NCBI GenBank assembly: GCA_020720525.1
Contig: DYON01000098.1
Location: 1-9,233, forward strand
Direction of reading: 5' to 3'
Source: Acetofilamentum sp.
GTDB lineage: Bacteria > Bacteroidota > Bacteroidia > Bacteroidales > DTU049
Length of the DNA stretch: 9,233 nucleotides
Made by a program: the position numbers and the translations under genes. Shown piece by piece: positions 1-4,952 of this stretch. The number at the start of each line of letters is the position of its first letter. Position 1 is the stretch's first letter. The notes beneath the pieces are model-generated. The model was not told where the DNA came from and did no database searches. It saw nothing but the letters and a program-made list of their open reading frames with translations.

Positions 1-110
1 CCATGAAGCAGCTCATCGATATTGCCGATACCAACAACATTATGCCTCCTAAAACCACTTGGTTCGAGCCTAAGCTCCGCAGTGGTATTGTGGTGCATTT
101 GCTCGATTAG
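1..110 (+). CDS. C-terminal end of a DUF1015 family protein (partial)
   Basis: The window opens inside this gene. The readable tail is 35 residues from base 3 and ends at TAG (108-110). It contains NNIMPPKTTWFEPKLRSGIV, which matches the usual C-terminus of DUF1015 proteins, where an MPPKST(Y/W)F.PK...SG pattern precedes a short hydrophobic end. DUF1015 proteins are widespread, soluble and of unknown biochemical role; in Bacteroidetes I recall them near serine biosynthesis genes, but that context is outside this window. The start and most of the protein are missing, so integrity cannot be judged. A hairpin terminator follows at 146-174. The family call rests only on this short motif. Confidence 0.75.
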   Translation, partial: MKQLIDIADTNNIMPPKTTWFEPKLRSGIVVHLLD

Positions 111-145
111 TATTTGCTGATTGCATTTTGTAATCTCAAATTCTG

Positions 146-174
146 AATCCCCGTTGCTTCAAACAGCGGGGATT
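146..174 (+). terminator. Hairpin terminator after the DUF1015 gene
   Basis: AATCCCCG (146-153) pairs with CGGGGATT (167-174). Three further pairs (T154-G166, T155-A165, G156-C164) give an 11-bp stem with a 7-nt loop. The downstream run is pyrimidine-rich rather than pure T (CTTCTGTT), so intrinsic strength is uncertain. It lies 36 nt after the DUF1015 stop codon and resembles the terminator after metK at 4570-4599. Confidence 0.65.
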
Positions 175-204
175 CTTCTGTTAAATATCATTTCTTCCGA
201 ACGA

Positions 205-242
205 TTTGGGTTCATTTCGAGCCCCGATTGTAAGTACCTTTA
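205..242 (+). promoter_or_regulatory. Weak Bacteroidetes-type promoter candidate
   Basis: TACCTTTA (235-242) matches seven of eight positions of the TAnnTTTG -7 box, 18 nt before the start codon at 260. TTTG at 205-208 could be the -33 element, but the spacing of 26 nt is longer than the usual roughly 19. The location, after a terminator and before a gene, supports it; the spacing does not. Confidence 0.35.
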
Positions 243-259
243 TGGAAGAAAAGTAAACA

Positions 260-574
260 ATGCTCACTTTACTGAAAATAGTTGTTTTTGTAATGGCTTT
301 TGCTGTACTTAAAAGCGCAGATGCGCAAGATGCATTGTTCAAAACTCTCTCTACTATGAACGAAATTTCTGTAAAAGGCAATATAAAAGCCCCCGATTTT
401 CCAGCTTATGCCGATTGGCTCAATACCAATCGTTCGGTTTCGATGTCCGATTTGCTTTCGATGAACGGACTGCTCTATATTGTTGATACCAACAACCATG
501 CAATCAGAATTTTCAATCCCGAAAACAATACGGTGAGCACCATGCAAATTGAAACCAATGAATTACCTGATTGA
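260..574 (+). CDS. Short secreted NHL/thioredoxin-type protein, probably an internally deleted remnant
   Basis: This 104-residue frame begins with a signal-peptide-like segment (residues 1-22: hydrophobic core, then ADAQ). Residues 43-64 contain APDFP...DWLNTNRSVSMSDL. In NHLRC2-like proteins this pattern comes immediately before the thioredoxin domain (…LRGKVVLLDFWTYxCxxC). Here the next residues are instead NGLLYIVDTNNHAIRIF (69-85), a typical NHL beta-propeller repeat that normally lies several hundred residues downstream. The CxxC thioredoxin domain and most of the propeller are therefore absent, and the frame stops about ten residues after this repeat. I read it as a gene that lost its middle in frame and also its C-terminus. 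Its last 17 nt overlap the next gene. It could still be expressed as a small exported protein, but the family activity would be lost. Confidence 0.55.
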   Translation: MLTLLKIVVFVMAFAVLKSADAQDALFKTLSTMNEISVKGNIKAPDFPAYADWLNTNRSVSMSDLLSMNGLLYIVDTNNHAIRIFNPENNTVSTMQIETNELPD

Positions 575-1007
575 AATTCCTGTTGATAGCCCGCTCGAAA
601 AAATCAAACAATCATTCAATCGAGAGTTGTTTTTGGAACTCAAGCCTTCGTTTGTTGCCCTTAAAATTCTTCGATACGACGGAAATTCGATTGGTAGCGA
701 AATTCATTTGCAAATAAAATCGATGTTTATTGTTCAGAATTGGGTAAGTGTTATTTCCAACGAATGGGAAAACGACTTTGAATGGGGCTTCGAAGACGTT
801 GGGAAGGTTTTGCCATTTTTTTTGAAATCGTGGAAACACAAACATATTGTTCGCAAAAGCAAAAAGGGTTCTGTTATTGTTGAAGATGTGTGGTACGAAC
901 CCAAACAAAAATGGATGTCGGTCTTTGTTCGATTTTTTGTTTATTTGCAATTCAAACCACGACCGAAGGTGTACCGTCGTTGGTTCAACAACTTTGCACA
1001 TGAATAA
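558..1007 (+). CDS. SRPBCC/START-like ligand-binding protein
   Basis: This 149-residue protein has no signal peptide. It has the look of the SRPBCC (Bet v1/START-like) proteins found in Bacteroidetes: an early segment with LKPSFVALKILRYDG (residues 28-42), alternating hydrophobic strands (IHLQIKSMFIVQNWVSVIS, 49-67), then LPFFLKSWKHKHIVRK (85-100), and an aromatic C-terminal helix ending PKVYRRWF (136-143). Such folds hold hydrophobic ligands in a cavity; the ligand here is unknown. I prefer ATG at 558. A TTG at 549 would add three residues but is less likely. The start overlaps the end of the NHL remnant by 17 nt, and the stop overlaps the next start by 8 nt, so translation is probably coupled. 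No Shine-Dalgarno is visible. Family assignment is by recalled pattern, not by a search. Confidence 0.65.
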   Translation: MNYLIEIPVDSPLEKIKQSFNRELFLELKPSFVALKILRYDGNSIGSEIHLQIKSMFIVQNWVSVISNEWENDFEWGFEDVGKVLPFFLKSWKHKHIVRKSKKGSVIVEDVWYEPKQKWMSVFVRFFVYLQFKPRPKVYRRWFNNFAHE

Positions 1008-1659
1008 AGAAGAAAGCATATTATTTCTGACACTTGCTGCTGGCGGATTTATTCTTTGTCGCATTCCGTATGCAGGAAAGTTTTTCCGTGTATTCAATAC
1101 CTTGTTTCACGAAGGAGGTCACGCCTTGGCAGCTTGGTTCACCAAAAGCGAAGTGCTTCGTATCGATTTGTTTTACGATACTTCGGGAACCACCATTACA
1201 AAAAGCACCAACAAAACTGCTCAGTTTATCATTTCGCTTGCAGGCTACGTGTTTGCTTCGTTGGCTCCCTTTGTGTTTATTGTTTTACTTTCGGCAGGCT
1301 ACGATTGGGGATTGCATGTGAGTATGGCTCTGTTGTCGGGTTTACTTCTTTTGCTCGCTGTTCGCAATACATACGGAATTTTGTGGATTGTAGCAATGTT
1401 GGCTGCGTATTTTTTTGTGATTTTGAAAGCACCCGAAAAAGATTGGATGATGATGTATGCTTACACAGGTATCATGTTGCTCGAGTCCTTGTTTTCTTCG
1501 TTTGTGATTGTGTGGTTCAGCTTTGTTCGTCCATCCGAAGCAGGCGATGCCACCAATTTGGCAAAACTAACTCATTTGCCTGCTGCTTTCTGGGGATTGG
1601 TTTTCCTCGCTCAAGCTTTGTTGTTTTTTTACTTATCGGTTTTAATTCTATTCAGATGA
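1000..1659 (+). CDS. M50-family-like membrane metalloprotease
   Basis: This 219-residue, strongly hydrophobic protein carries HEGGH at residues 37-41, an HExxH zinc-binding motif placed in or next to a membrane segment, as in M50B-type intramembrane metallopeptidases. About five to six membrane segments can be seen (roughly 6-22, 76-98, 106-121, 126-143, 155-177, 197-217). RNTYGILW (122-129) and EAGDATNLAKLTHLPAAFW (180-198) resemble the conserved RN.(F/Y)G and (S/G)DA..L...T..P..(F/L)W blocks of Peptidase_M50B; D184 is a plausible third zinc ligand. No PDZ domain is present, so it is not an RseP/RasP-type site-2 protease. Start: ATG 1000 overlaps the previous stop by 8 nt. A longer in-frame extension upstream lies inside the SRPBCC gene and is rejected. 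Its stop overlaps the next start as ATGA. Substrate unknown. Confidence 0.75.
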   Translation: MNKEESILFLTLAAGGFILCRIPYAGKFFRVFNTLFHEGGHALAAWFTKSEVLRIDLFYDTSGTTITKSTNKTAQFIISLAGYVFASLAPFVFIVLLSAGYDWGLHVSMALLSGLLLLLAVRNTYGILWIVAMLAAYFFVILKAPEKDWMMMYAYTGIMLLESLFSSFVIVWFSFVRPSEAGDATNLAKLTHLPAAFWGLVFLAQALLFFYLSVLILFR

Positions 1660-1826
1660 ATTTTCAAGAAATTGTTGTTTATATCATCATAGGTGCAGCT
1701 GTATTTGTTGCATTGCGTTCAATTTATCGCCAAATCCGACACAAAGCTCCTGCCGGAGCATGCAGAAGTTGTACTCATAGTAATAGTTGCGATGGCTGCG
1801 CTTTGAAAGAAATGATGAAAAAGTAA
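1656..1826 (+). CDS. Small membrane-anchored protein with two CxxC pairs
   Basis: This 56-residue protein starts in the ATGA overlap with the M50-like gene. Residues 5-21 form one membrane helix, followed by a basic stretch (RSIYRQIRHK) and a cytosolic-looking tail holding C36-x2-C39 and C45-x2-C48. The layout of one N-terminal helix plus a Cys-rich tail resembles FeoB-associated Cys-rich membrane proteins, but no feoA or feoB gene lies in the window. The four cysteines could bind a metal ion or an Fe-S cluster; this is inference. Tight coupling to the M50-like gene suggests co-expression with it. It is the last gene of this overlapping set, and the next gene begins 363 nt later. Confidence 0.7.
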   Translation: MNFQEIVVYIIIGAAVFVALRSIYRQIRHKAPAGACRSCTHSNSCDGCALKEMMKK

Positions 1827-1839
1827 AGTTCCTTTCTTC

Positions 1840-1862
1840 GTATTGTTTTCCGAAAAGAATAC
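1840..1862 (+). terminator. Possible terminator after the Cys-rich gene
   Basis: Bases 1840-1862 form a 23-nt near-perfect palindrome: GTATT at 1840-1844 pairs with AATAC at 1858-1862, and TTTTC pairs with GAAAA inside, with one G-G mismatch. It lies 14 nt after the stop codon and is followed by a T-rich tract (1874-1896). The stem is AT-rich and the loop very tight, so this may be a weak terminator or just an AT-rich palindrome. Confidence 0.35.
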
Positions 1863-2165
1863 TTTATCGTGAATTTTTGTTTTTTGGGTTTTTCTTTATC
1901 CACTTAATTTTAGTATAGAGCTATTTTATTTGCGACACTCAACCGCTGCCATGCAGAGTTTTGCTCTAAAAAGCATTTTGATTGTGGTAGCTTGCAAAGT
2001 ATTCCTGTCTGCATGCCACACAATTTTAGGGTGGCAGGCATGGAAGCATGGACTTAAGCTTTACCTCCGCTTTAGCACGATTGTATCGTGTGGTATATTT
2101 AAAAATATCTCTAAATATAAAAACACATCTTTTTAAATTTCGTAAAACAATAATCATAAATCAAT
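1863..2165. other. Noncoding interval rich in inverted repeats
   Basis: I see no credible gene here; the only open frame of any length (1930-2136) has no family features. The interval holds several small inverted repeats. TGCCATGCAGA (1947-1957) faces TCTGCATGCCA (2008-2018), 10 of 11 matching. GCATGCCAC (2011-2019) faces GTGGCAGGC (2031-2039), 8 of 9. CACGAT-TGT-ATCGTG (2076-2090) is a perfect 6-bp hairpin. TATATTTA (2094-2101) faces TAAATATA (2112-2119). They could be parts of a structured RNA, or operators for the downstream ABC ATPase gene. Confidence 0.4.
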
Positions 2166-2173
2166 TACTTTTG
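2166..2173 (+). promoter_or_regulatory. -7 box of the gldA-like gene promoter
   Basis: TACTTTTG (2166-2173) is a full match to the Bacteroidetes TAnnTTTG -7 element and lies 16 nt before the ATG at 2190. This predicts a very short 5' leader of about a dozen nt. No clear -33 TTTG is present at the usual distance; TTTC at 2138-2141 is the nearest candidate. Confidence 0.6.
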
Positions 2174-2189
2174 TGGAAAATACGCTCGC

Positions 2190-3095
2190 ATGTCAATTCA
2201 GGTAAAAAATGTAACAAAGCTCTATCGTCATCAGAAAGCCCTTGATAATGTATCGCTCACTATCGAAAAGGGCGAAATAGTTGGATTGCTTGGTCCCAAC
2301 GGGGCAGGGAAGTCAACTTTGATGAAAATTATTACTTGCTACCTACCACCAACAGAGGGCGAAGCTTTTGTGAATGAGCACAACACAGCAACCGACAGTA
2401 TGGCTGTTCGTCGTGTTATTGGCTATTTGCCAGAGAATAATCCTTTGTATTACGATATGTATGTAAAGGAATTTCTCGATTTTATGGCTGGTCTTCACCA
2501 CCTGAAAGATAAGAAAACTAGAATCGACGAGATGATAGCGCTTACTGGACTTAAACCCGAAATGCACAAACGTATTGGTGCATTGTCGAAAGGCTACAAA
2601 CAGCGTGTTGGTTTGGCTCAGGCGCTAATTCACAATCCCGATGTGCTTATTATGGATGAGCCAACCAGCGGACTCGATCCCAATCAGATTGTCGAAATTC
2701 GCGAATTGATTCGTAAAATTGGCTCCGAAAAAACGGTGTTGCTTTCTACCCATATTATGCAAGAAGTCGAAGCATTGTGCAGTCGTGTTATTATTATCGA
2801 TAAGGGAAAAATTGTTGCCGATAACAAAACTGAAAATCTGCGCGATTTATTTTTTAGCTCCGAAATCATTTTAGTTGAATTCGACCAGAAAGTGAGTAAA
2901 GATGCAATTTTAACAGTGAAAGGAGTCAAAAATGCCATTTCGAAACTTGGCAACAATTGGGAGCTTGAAGTCGTTCAGACAACCGATACCCGTAAAGAAT
3001 TGTTCGATTTTGCAGTCCGTAATAATTATAAGGTATTGTCGCTTGCCAAAGAAAAACATTCTATCGAGGAGCTTTTTCAACAGTTGACGAAATAA
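2190..3095 (+). CDS. gldA: GldA-like ABC transporter ATP-binding protein
   Basis: This 301-residue protein is a complete ABC ATPase: Walker A GPNGAGKST (35-43), signature LSKGY (132-136), Walker B VLIMDEP (152-158), D-loop SGLD (160-163) and switch His188. The segment YLPENNPLYYDMYVKEFL (79-96), with E in place of the Q-loop glutamine, and GLDPNQIVEIR with STHIMQEVEALC closely match GldA, the ATPase of the GldAFG transporter tied to gliding motility in Flavobacteria. GldA-like proteins also occur in non-gliding Bacteroidetes, where the exported substrate is unknown. The C-terminal 80 or so residues form the usual poorly conserved tail. It would act at the inner membrane with a permease partner, but no gldF or gldG homologue lies in the window. 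ATG 2190 is set by the promoter box and by the MSIQVKNVTK start typical of the family. Confidence 0.85.
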   Translation: MSIQVKNVTKLYRHQKALDNVSLTIEKGEIVGLLGPNGAGKSTLMKIITCYLPPTEGEAFVNEHNTATDSMAVRRVIGYLPENNPLYYDMYVKEFLDFMAGLHHLKDKKTRIDEMIALTGLKPEMHKRIGALSKGYKQRVGLAQALIHNPDVLIMDEPTSGLDPNQIVEIRELIRKIGSEKTVLLSTHIMQEVEALCSRVIIIDKGKIVADNKTENLRDLFFSSEIILVEFDQKVSKDAILTVKGVKNAISKLGNNWELEVVQTTDTRKELFDFAVRNNYKVLSLAKEKHSIEELFQQLTK

Positions 3096-3098
3096 TTG

Positions 3099-3131
3099 TT
3101 GTTTTCGTTCAAAATTATTTTTCTACCTTTG
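3099..3131 (+). promoter_or_regulatory. metK promoter
   Basis: TACCTTTG (3124-3131) is a perfect TAnnTTTG -7 box. TTGTTTTCG (3099-3107) overlaps the expected -33 region. The gldA-like gene ends at 3095 with no terminator between, so metK has its own promoter but may also receive read-through. From the usual spacing, the transcript would begin near 3135-3138, at the first helix of the riboswitch. Confidence 0.7.
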
Positions 3132-3134
3132 CGC

Positions 3135-3180
3135 CGTGGAAAGATTTGATTGCTTGCAACCACGAAAAAAAATGCTAAAG
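3135..3180 (+). promoter_or_regulatory. SAM-II riboswitch in the metK leader
   Basis: Recognisable SAM-II elements occur in the right order. P1 is CGTGG (3135-3139) paired with CCACG (3160-3164). The P1 loop has GATTTG (3143-3148) and GCTTGCA (3152-3158). An A-rich linker (3165-3172) follows, then the conserved GCTAAAG (3174-3180). These match the remembered consensus of the metA/SAM-II motif (CGUGG..GAUUUG…CUUGCA.CCACG..AAA…GCUAAAG). SAM-II is an H-type pseudoknot that binds S-adenosylmethionine and usually represses methionine/SAM genes, so its place before metK fits feedback control. Odd points: two extra nt before GATTTG, and no fully canonical P2 pseudoknot helix could be traced between the loop and the A-rich linker. 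A covariance-model scan would be decisive. Confidence 0.85.
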
Positions 3181-3196
3181 AAGCTTTTGCAAGCAA
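3173..3196 (+). promoter_or_regulatory. Candidate expression platform of the metK riboswitch
   Basis: TTGCAAGCAA (3187-3196) is a perfect 10-nt reverse complement of TTGCTTGCAA (3150-3159) inside the aptamer loop, so pairing would prevent the SAM-II fold. A second competing hairpin (3173-3191) would occupy the conserved GCTAAAG by pairing AAAG (3177-3180) with CTTT (3184-3187). Both are folds seen by eye; their role as a switch is inference. Expression could be controlled through the 50 nt that remain before the start codon. Confidence 0.45.
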
Positions 3197-3245
3197 AAAA
3201 ATCCCCACTTTTCTATCTGAAAATTAATCTTTAAAAGTAAAGACC

Positions 3246-4529
3246 ATGGGATTTTATTTCACATCAGAATCTGTTTCTGAAGGACATCCAGACAAAGTAG
3301 CCGACCAAATTTCCGACTCTTTATTGGATGAGTTTTTGCGTCAGGACCCCAAATCGAAGGTTGCCTGCGAAACAATGGTTACCACAGGTTTGGTGGTGAT
3401 GGCTGGCGAAGTGACCACCGAAGGATGGGTCGATCAGCAGGAAGCTGCTCGCAAAGTTGTTGAACAAATTGGTTATATCAAGCCTGAATATCGCTTCGAC
3501 TTCAATTCGTGCGGTATTGTTTCGGCCATTCACGGTCAGTCGCCCGATATTCATCAGGGGGTTGTGCGCCAAAACGAAGAAGAACAAGGTGCTGGCGACC
3601 AAGGAATGATGTTTGGCTTTGCCAGCAACGAAATGGACAATTATATGCCCATGTCGGTTGAGCTTGCCCATATTTTGGTGCAGGAGCTTGCTGCCATCCG
3701 CAAAGAAGGAAAAGTAATGACATATTTGCGTCCCGATGCCAAATCGCAGGTGACTGTTGAATACGACGACAATAAAGTGGTGCAACGCATCGAAGCCATT
3801 GTTATTTCGACCCAGCACGACGATTTTTCGAGCGAAGATGAAATGCACAAAGTAATTACCAGCGATGTGCGCAACATTCTTTTGCCACGCGTTTTGGAAG
3901 CTATTCCAGCTCGTGTTCGCGATTTGTTCAAAAACGACTTCAAATTGTTTGTGAATCCCACAGGCAAATTTGTTATTGGTGGTCCTCATGGCGACAGTGG
4001 TCTTACCGGACGTAAAATTATTGTCGATACCTATGGCGGACACGGAGCTCATGGTGGCGGTGCCTTCTCGGGCAAAGATCCATCGAAAGTTGACCGTTCG
4101 GCAGCTTATGCCATGCGACATATTGCCAAAAACCTTGTAGCAGCTGGTGTTGCCGACAAAATATTGGTTCAGGTGGCCTATGCTATTGGTATTGCTAAAC
4201 CAGTAGGATTCAATGTAGATACCTACGGAACCGCAAAGGTGAAATTAACCGATGGACAAATTGGCGAAGCGGTTCAAGAATTGTTCGATATGCGTCCGTT
4301 TGCAATTGTTCGCGATTATGGCTTGTGCAATCCTATTTATGTTCCTACCGCAGCTTATGGTCATTTTGGCCGCGATAGCTACGAAAAAGAAGTTGAGGTG
4401 AGCAGCCGTCACAAAGGTGCATATATTAAAAATGTAAATGGCGACGACAAGTATTTCAAAAATGTTCGCTTCTTTGCATGGGAACAACTCAATCGCGTTG
4501 ACGATATTCGCAAGCGTTTTGGATTGTAA
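3246..4529 (+). CDS. metK: S-adenosylmethionine synthase
   Basis: This 427-residue cytosolic enzyme joins methionine and ATP to give S-adenosylmethionine, phosphate and diphosphate. The sequence starts with FTSESVSEGHPDKVADQIS (5-23), including the active-site HPDK (14-17). It has signature 1 GAGDQG (115-120), the block GGPHGDSGLTGRKIIVDTYG (245-264), and the P-loop-like signature 2 GGGAFSGKD (270-278). All three MetK domains are present. It is somewhat longer than the roughly 384 residues of the E. coli enzyme, as is usual for Bacteroidetes MetK, whose extra length falls in internal loops and in a C-terminus like FAWEQLNRVDDIRKRF. ATG 3246 is fixed by the family N-terminus. No Shine-Dalgarno is visible; the upstream region is A-rich. 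The gene stands alone between its own promoter with SAM-II leader and its own terminator. Confidence 0.97.
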   Translation: MGFYFTSESVSEGHPDKVADQISDSLLDEFLRQDPKSKVACETMVTTGLVVMAGEVTTEGWVDQQEAARKVVEQIGYIKPEYRFDFNSCGIVSAIHGQSPDIHQGVVRQNEEEQGAGDQGMMFGFASNEMDNYMPMSVELAHILVQELAAIRKEGKVMTYLRPDAKSQVTVEYDDNKVVQRIEAIVISTQHDDFSSEDEMHKVITSDVRNILLPRVLEAIPARVRDLFKNDFKLFVNPTGKFVIGGPHGDSGLTGRKIIVDTYGGHGAHGGGAFSGKDPSKVDRSAAYAMRHIAKNLVAAGVADKILVQVAYAIGIAKPVGFNVDTYGTAKVKLTDGQIGEAVQELFDMRPFAIVRDYGLCNPIYVPTAAYGHFGRDSYEKEVEVSSRHKGAYIKNVNGDDKYFKNVRFFAWEQLNRVDDIRKRFGL

Positions 4530-4569
4530 TACCTAATATTAATGGCATTTTTTAGTAATTGCCAGTTGT

Positions 4570-4599
4570 AAAATCCCCGTTTTAAACAATGGGGATTTT
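4570..4599 (+). terminator. Intrinsic terminator after metK
   Basis: AAAATCCCC (4570-4578) pairs with GGGGATTTT (4591-4599), extended by G-T, T-A and T-A pairs to a 12-bp stem with a 6-nt loop. The 3' arm ends in a run of five T. It lies 40 nt after the metK stop. The A-rich 5' flank means it could also work on the other strand. Confidence 0.85.
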
Positions 4600-4918
4600 T
4601 GTATGTTATACATTTCAAAGTTATACCAATTTGAAATATATGATGGTCCAAAGAAATGTCACATATTTCATTGATTGTTAAATACCGATAGAATTATTAG
4701 GACTAAAATATAATTTTCGTAGGTATTATTACTTGGAATAAATAATGTTAATTCATTTTACAAAAAAATTAAAACTAATTGTGTATTTGTATAATTAATA
4801 TGTGTTTTTATACTACAAATTAGCAGCATTAAATTGTAAAGCAATTGTTGTGAATTGTTGCAATCGACCAACTGTGAAAAAAAAAAGAGAAAAACAGGAT
4901 TCTTAAAAAAAATATTTA
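4600..4918. other. AT-rich noncoding interval upstream of the kor cluster
   Basis: No plausible gene is seen in this strongly AT-rich stretch. It contains ATTTCAAA (4612-4619), TTTGAAATATATG (4630-4642) and CACATATTTCA (4660-4670), where the middle copy can pair with either flank. It also contains AATTGT at 4777, 4832, 4843 and 4853, the last three spaced about one helical turn apart. TAATTTTC (4711-4718) resembles a -7 box but nothing follows it nearby. Regulatory sequence for the kor cluster is the likeliest use. Confidence 0.45.
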
Positions 4919-4926
4919 TAATTTCG
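4919..4926 (+). promoter_or_regulatory. -7 box of the kor cluster promoter
   Basis: TAATTTCG (4919-4926) matches seven of eight positions of TAnnTTTG. It lies 27 nt before the ATG at 4953, so transcription would begin around 4931. That excludes the in-frame GTG at 4929 as a start codon for this transcript. A -33 element is not clear. Confidence 0.5.
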
Positions 4927-4952
4927 CCGTGAAACTTTCAAAAATATGCAAT

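Noticed and set aside
121..312. 63-residue open frame over the first terminator
   Set aside because: It begins with a non-ATG codon, runs through a terminator hairpin and into the signal peptide region of the next gene.
847..999. N-terminal extension of the M50-like protein
   Set aside because: It overlaps the SRPBCC gene in another frame; the segment from ATG 1000 onward begins with a normal membrane-protein N-terminus and a typical coupled overlap.
1056..1655. Upstream extension of the frame that encodes the small Cys-rich protein
   Set aside because: This part overlaps the M50-like gene and reads as low-likelihood protein; the real start is the ATG at 1656 in the ATGA overlap.
1930..2136. 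68-residue open frame in the gap before gldA
   Set aside because: No family resemblance, no start signal, and it lies over inverted repeats, so a noncoding role is likelier.
3321..4121. Minus-strand open frame of 266 codons
   Set aside because: It is antisense to metK, whose motifs are unmistakable, and its product has no recognisable domain; it is a shadow of the metK codon pattern.
4929..4952. GTG start at 4929 for the ferredoxin-like subunit
   Set aside because: It would sit only 3 nt after the -7 box, upstream of the likely transcript start; ATG 4953 gives the family's usual N-terminus.
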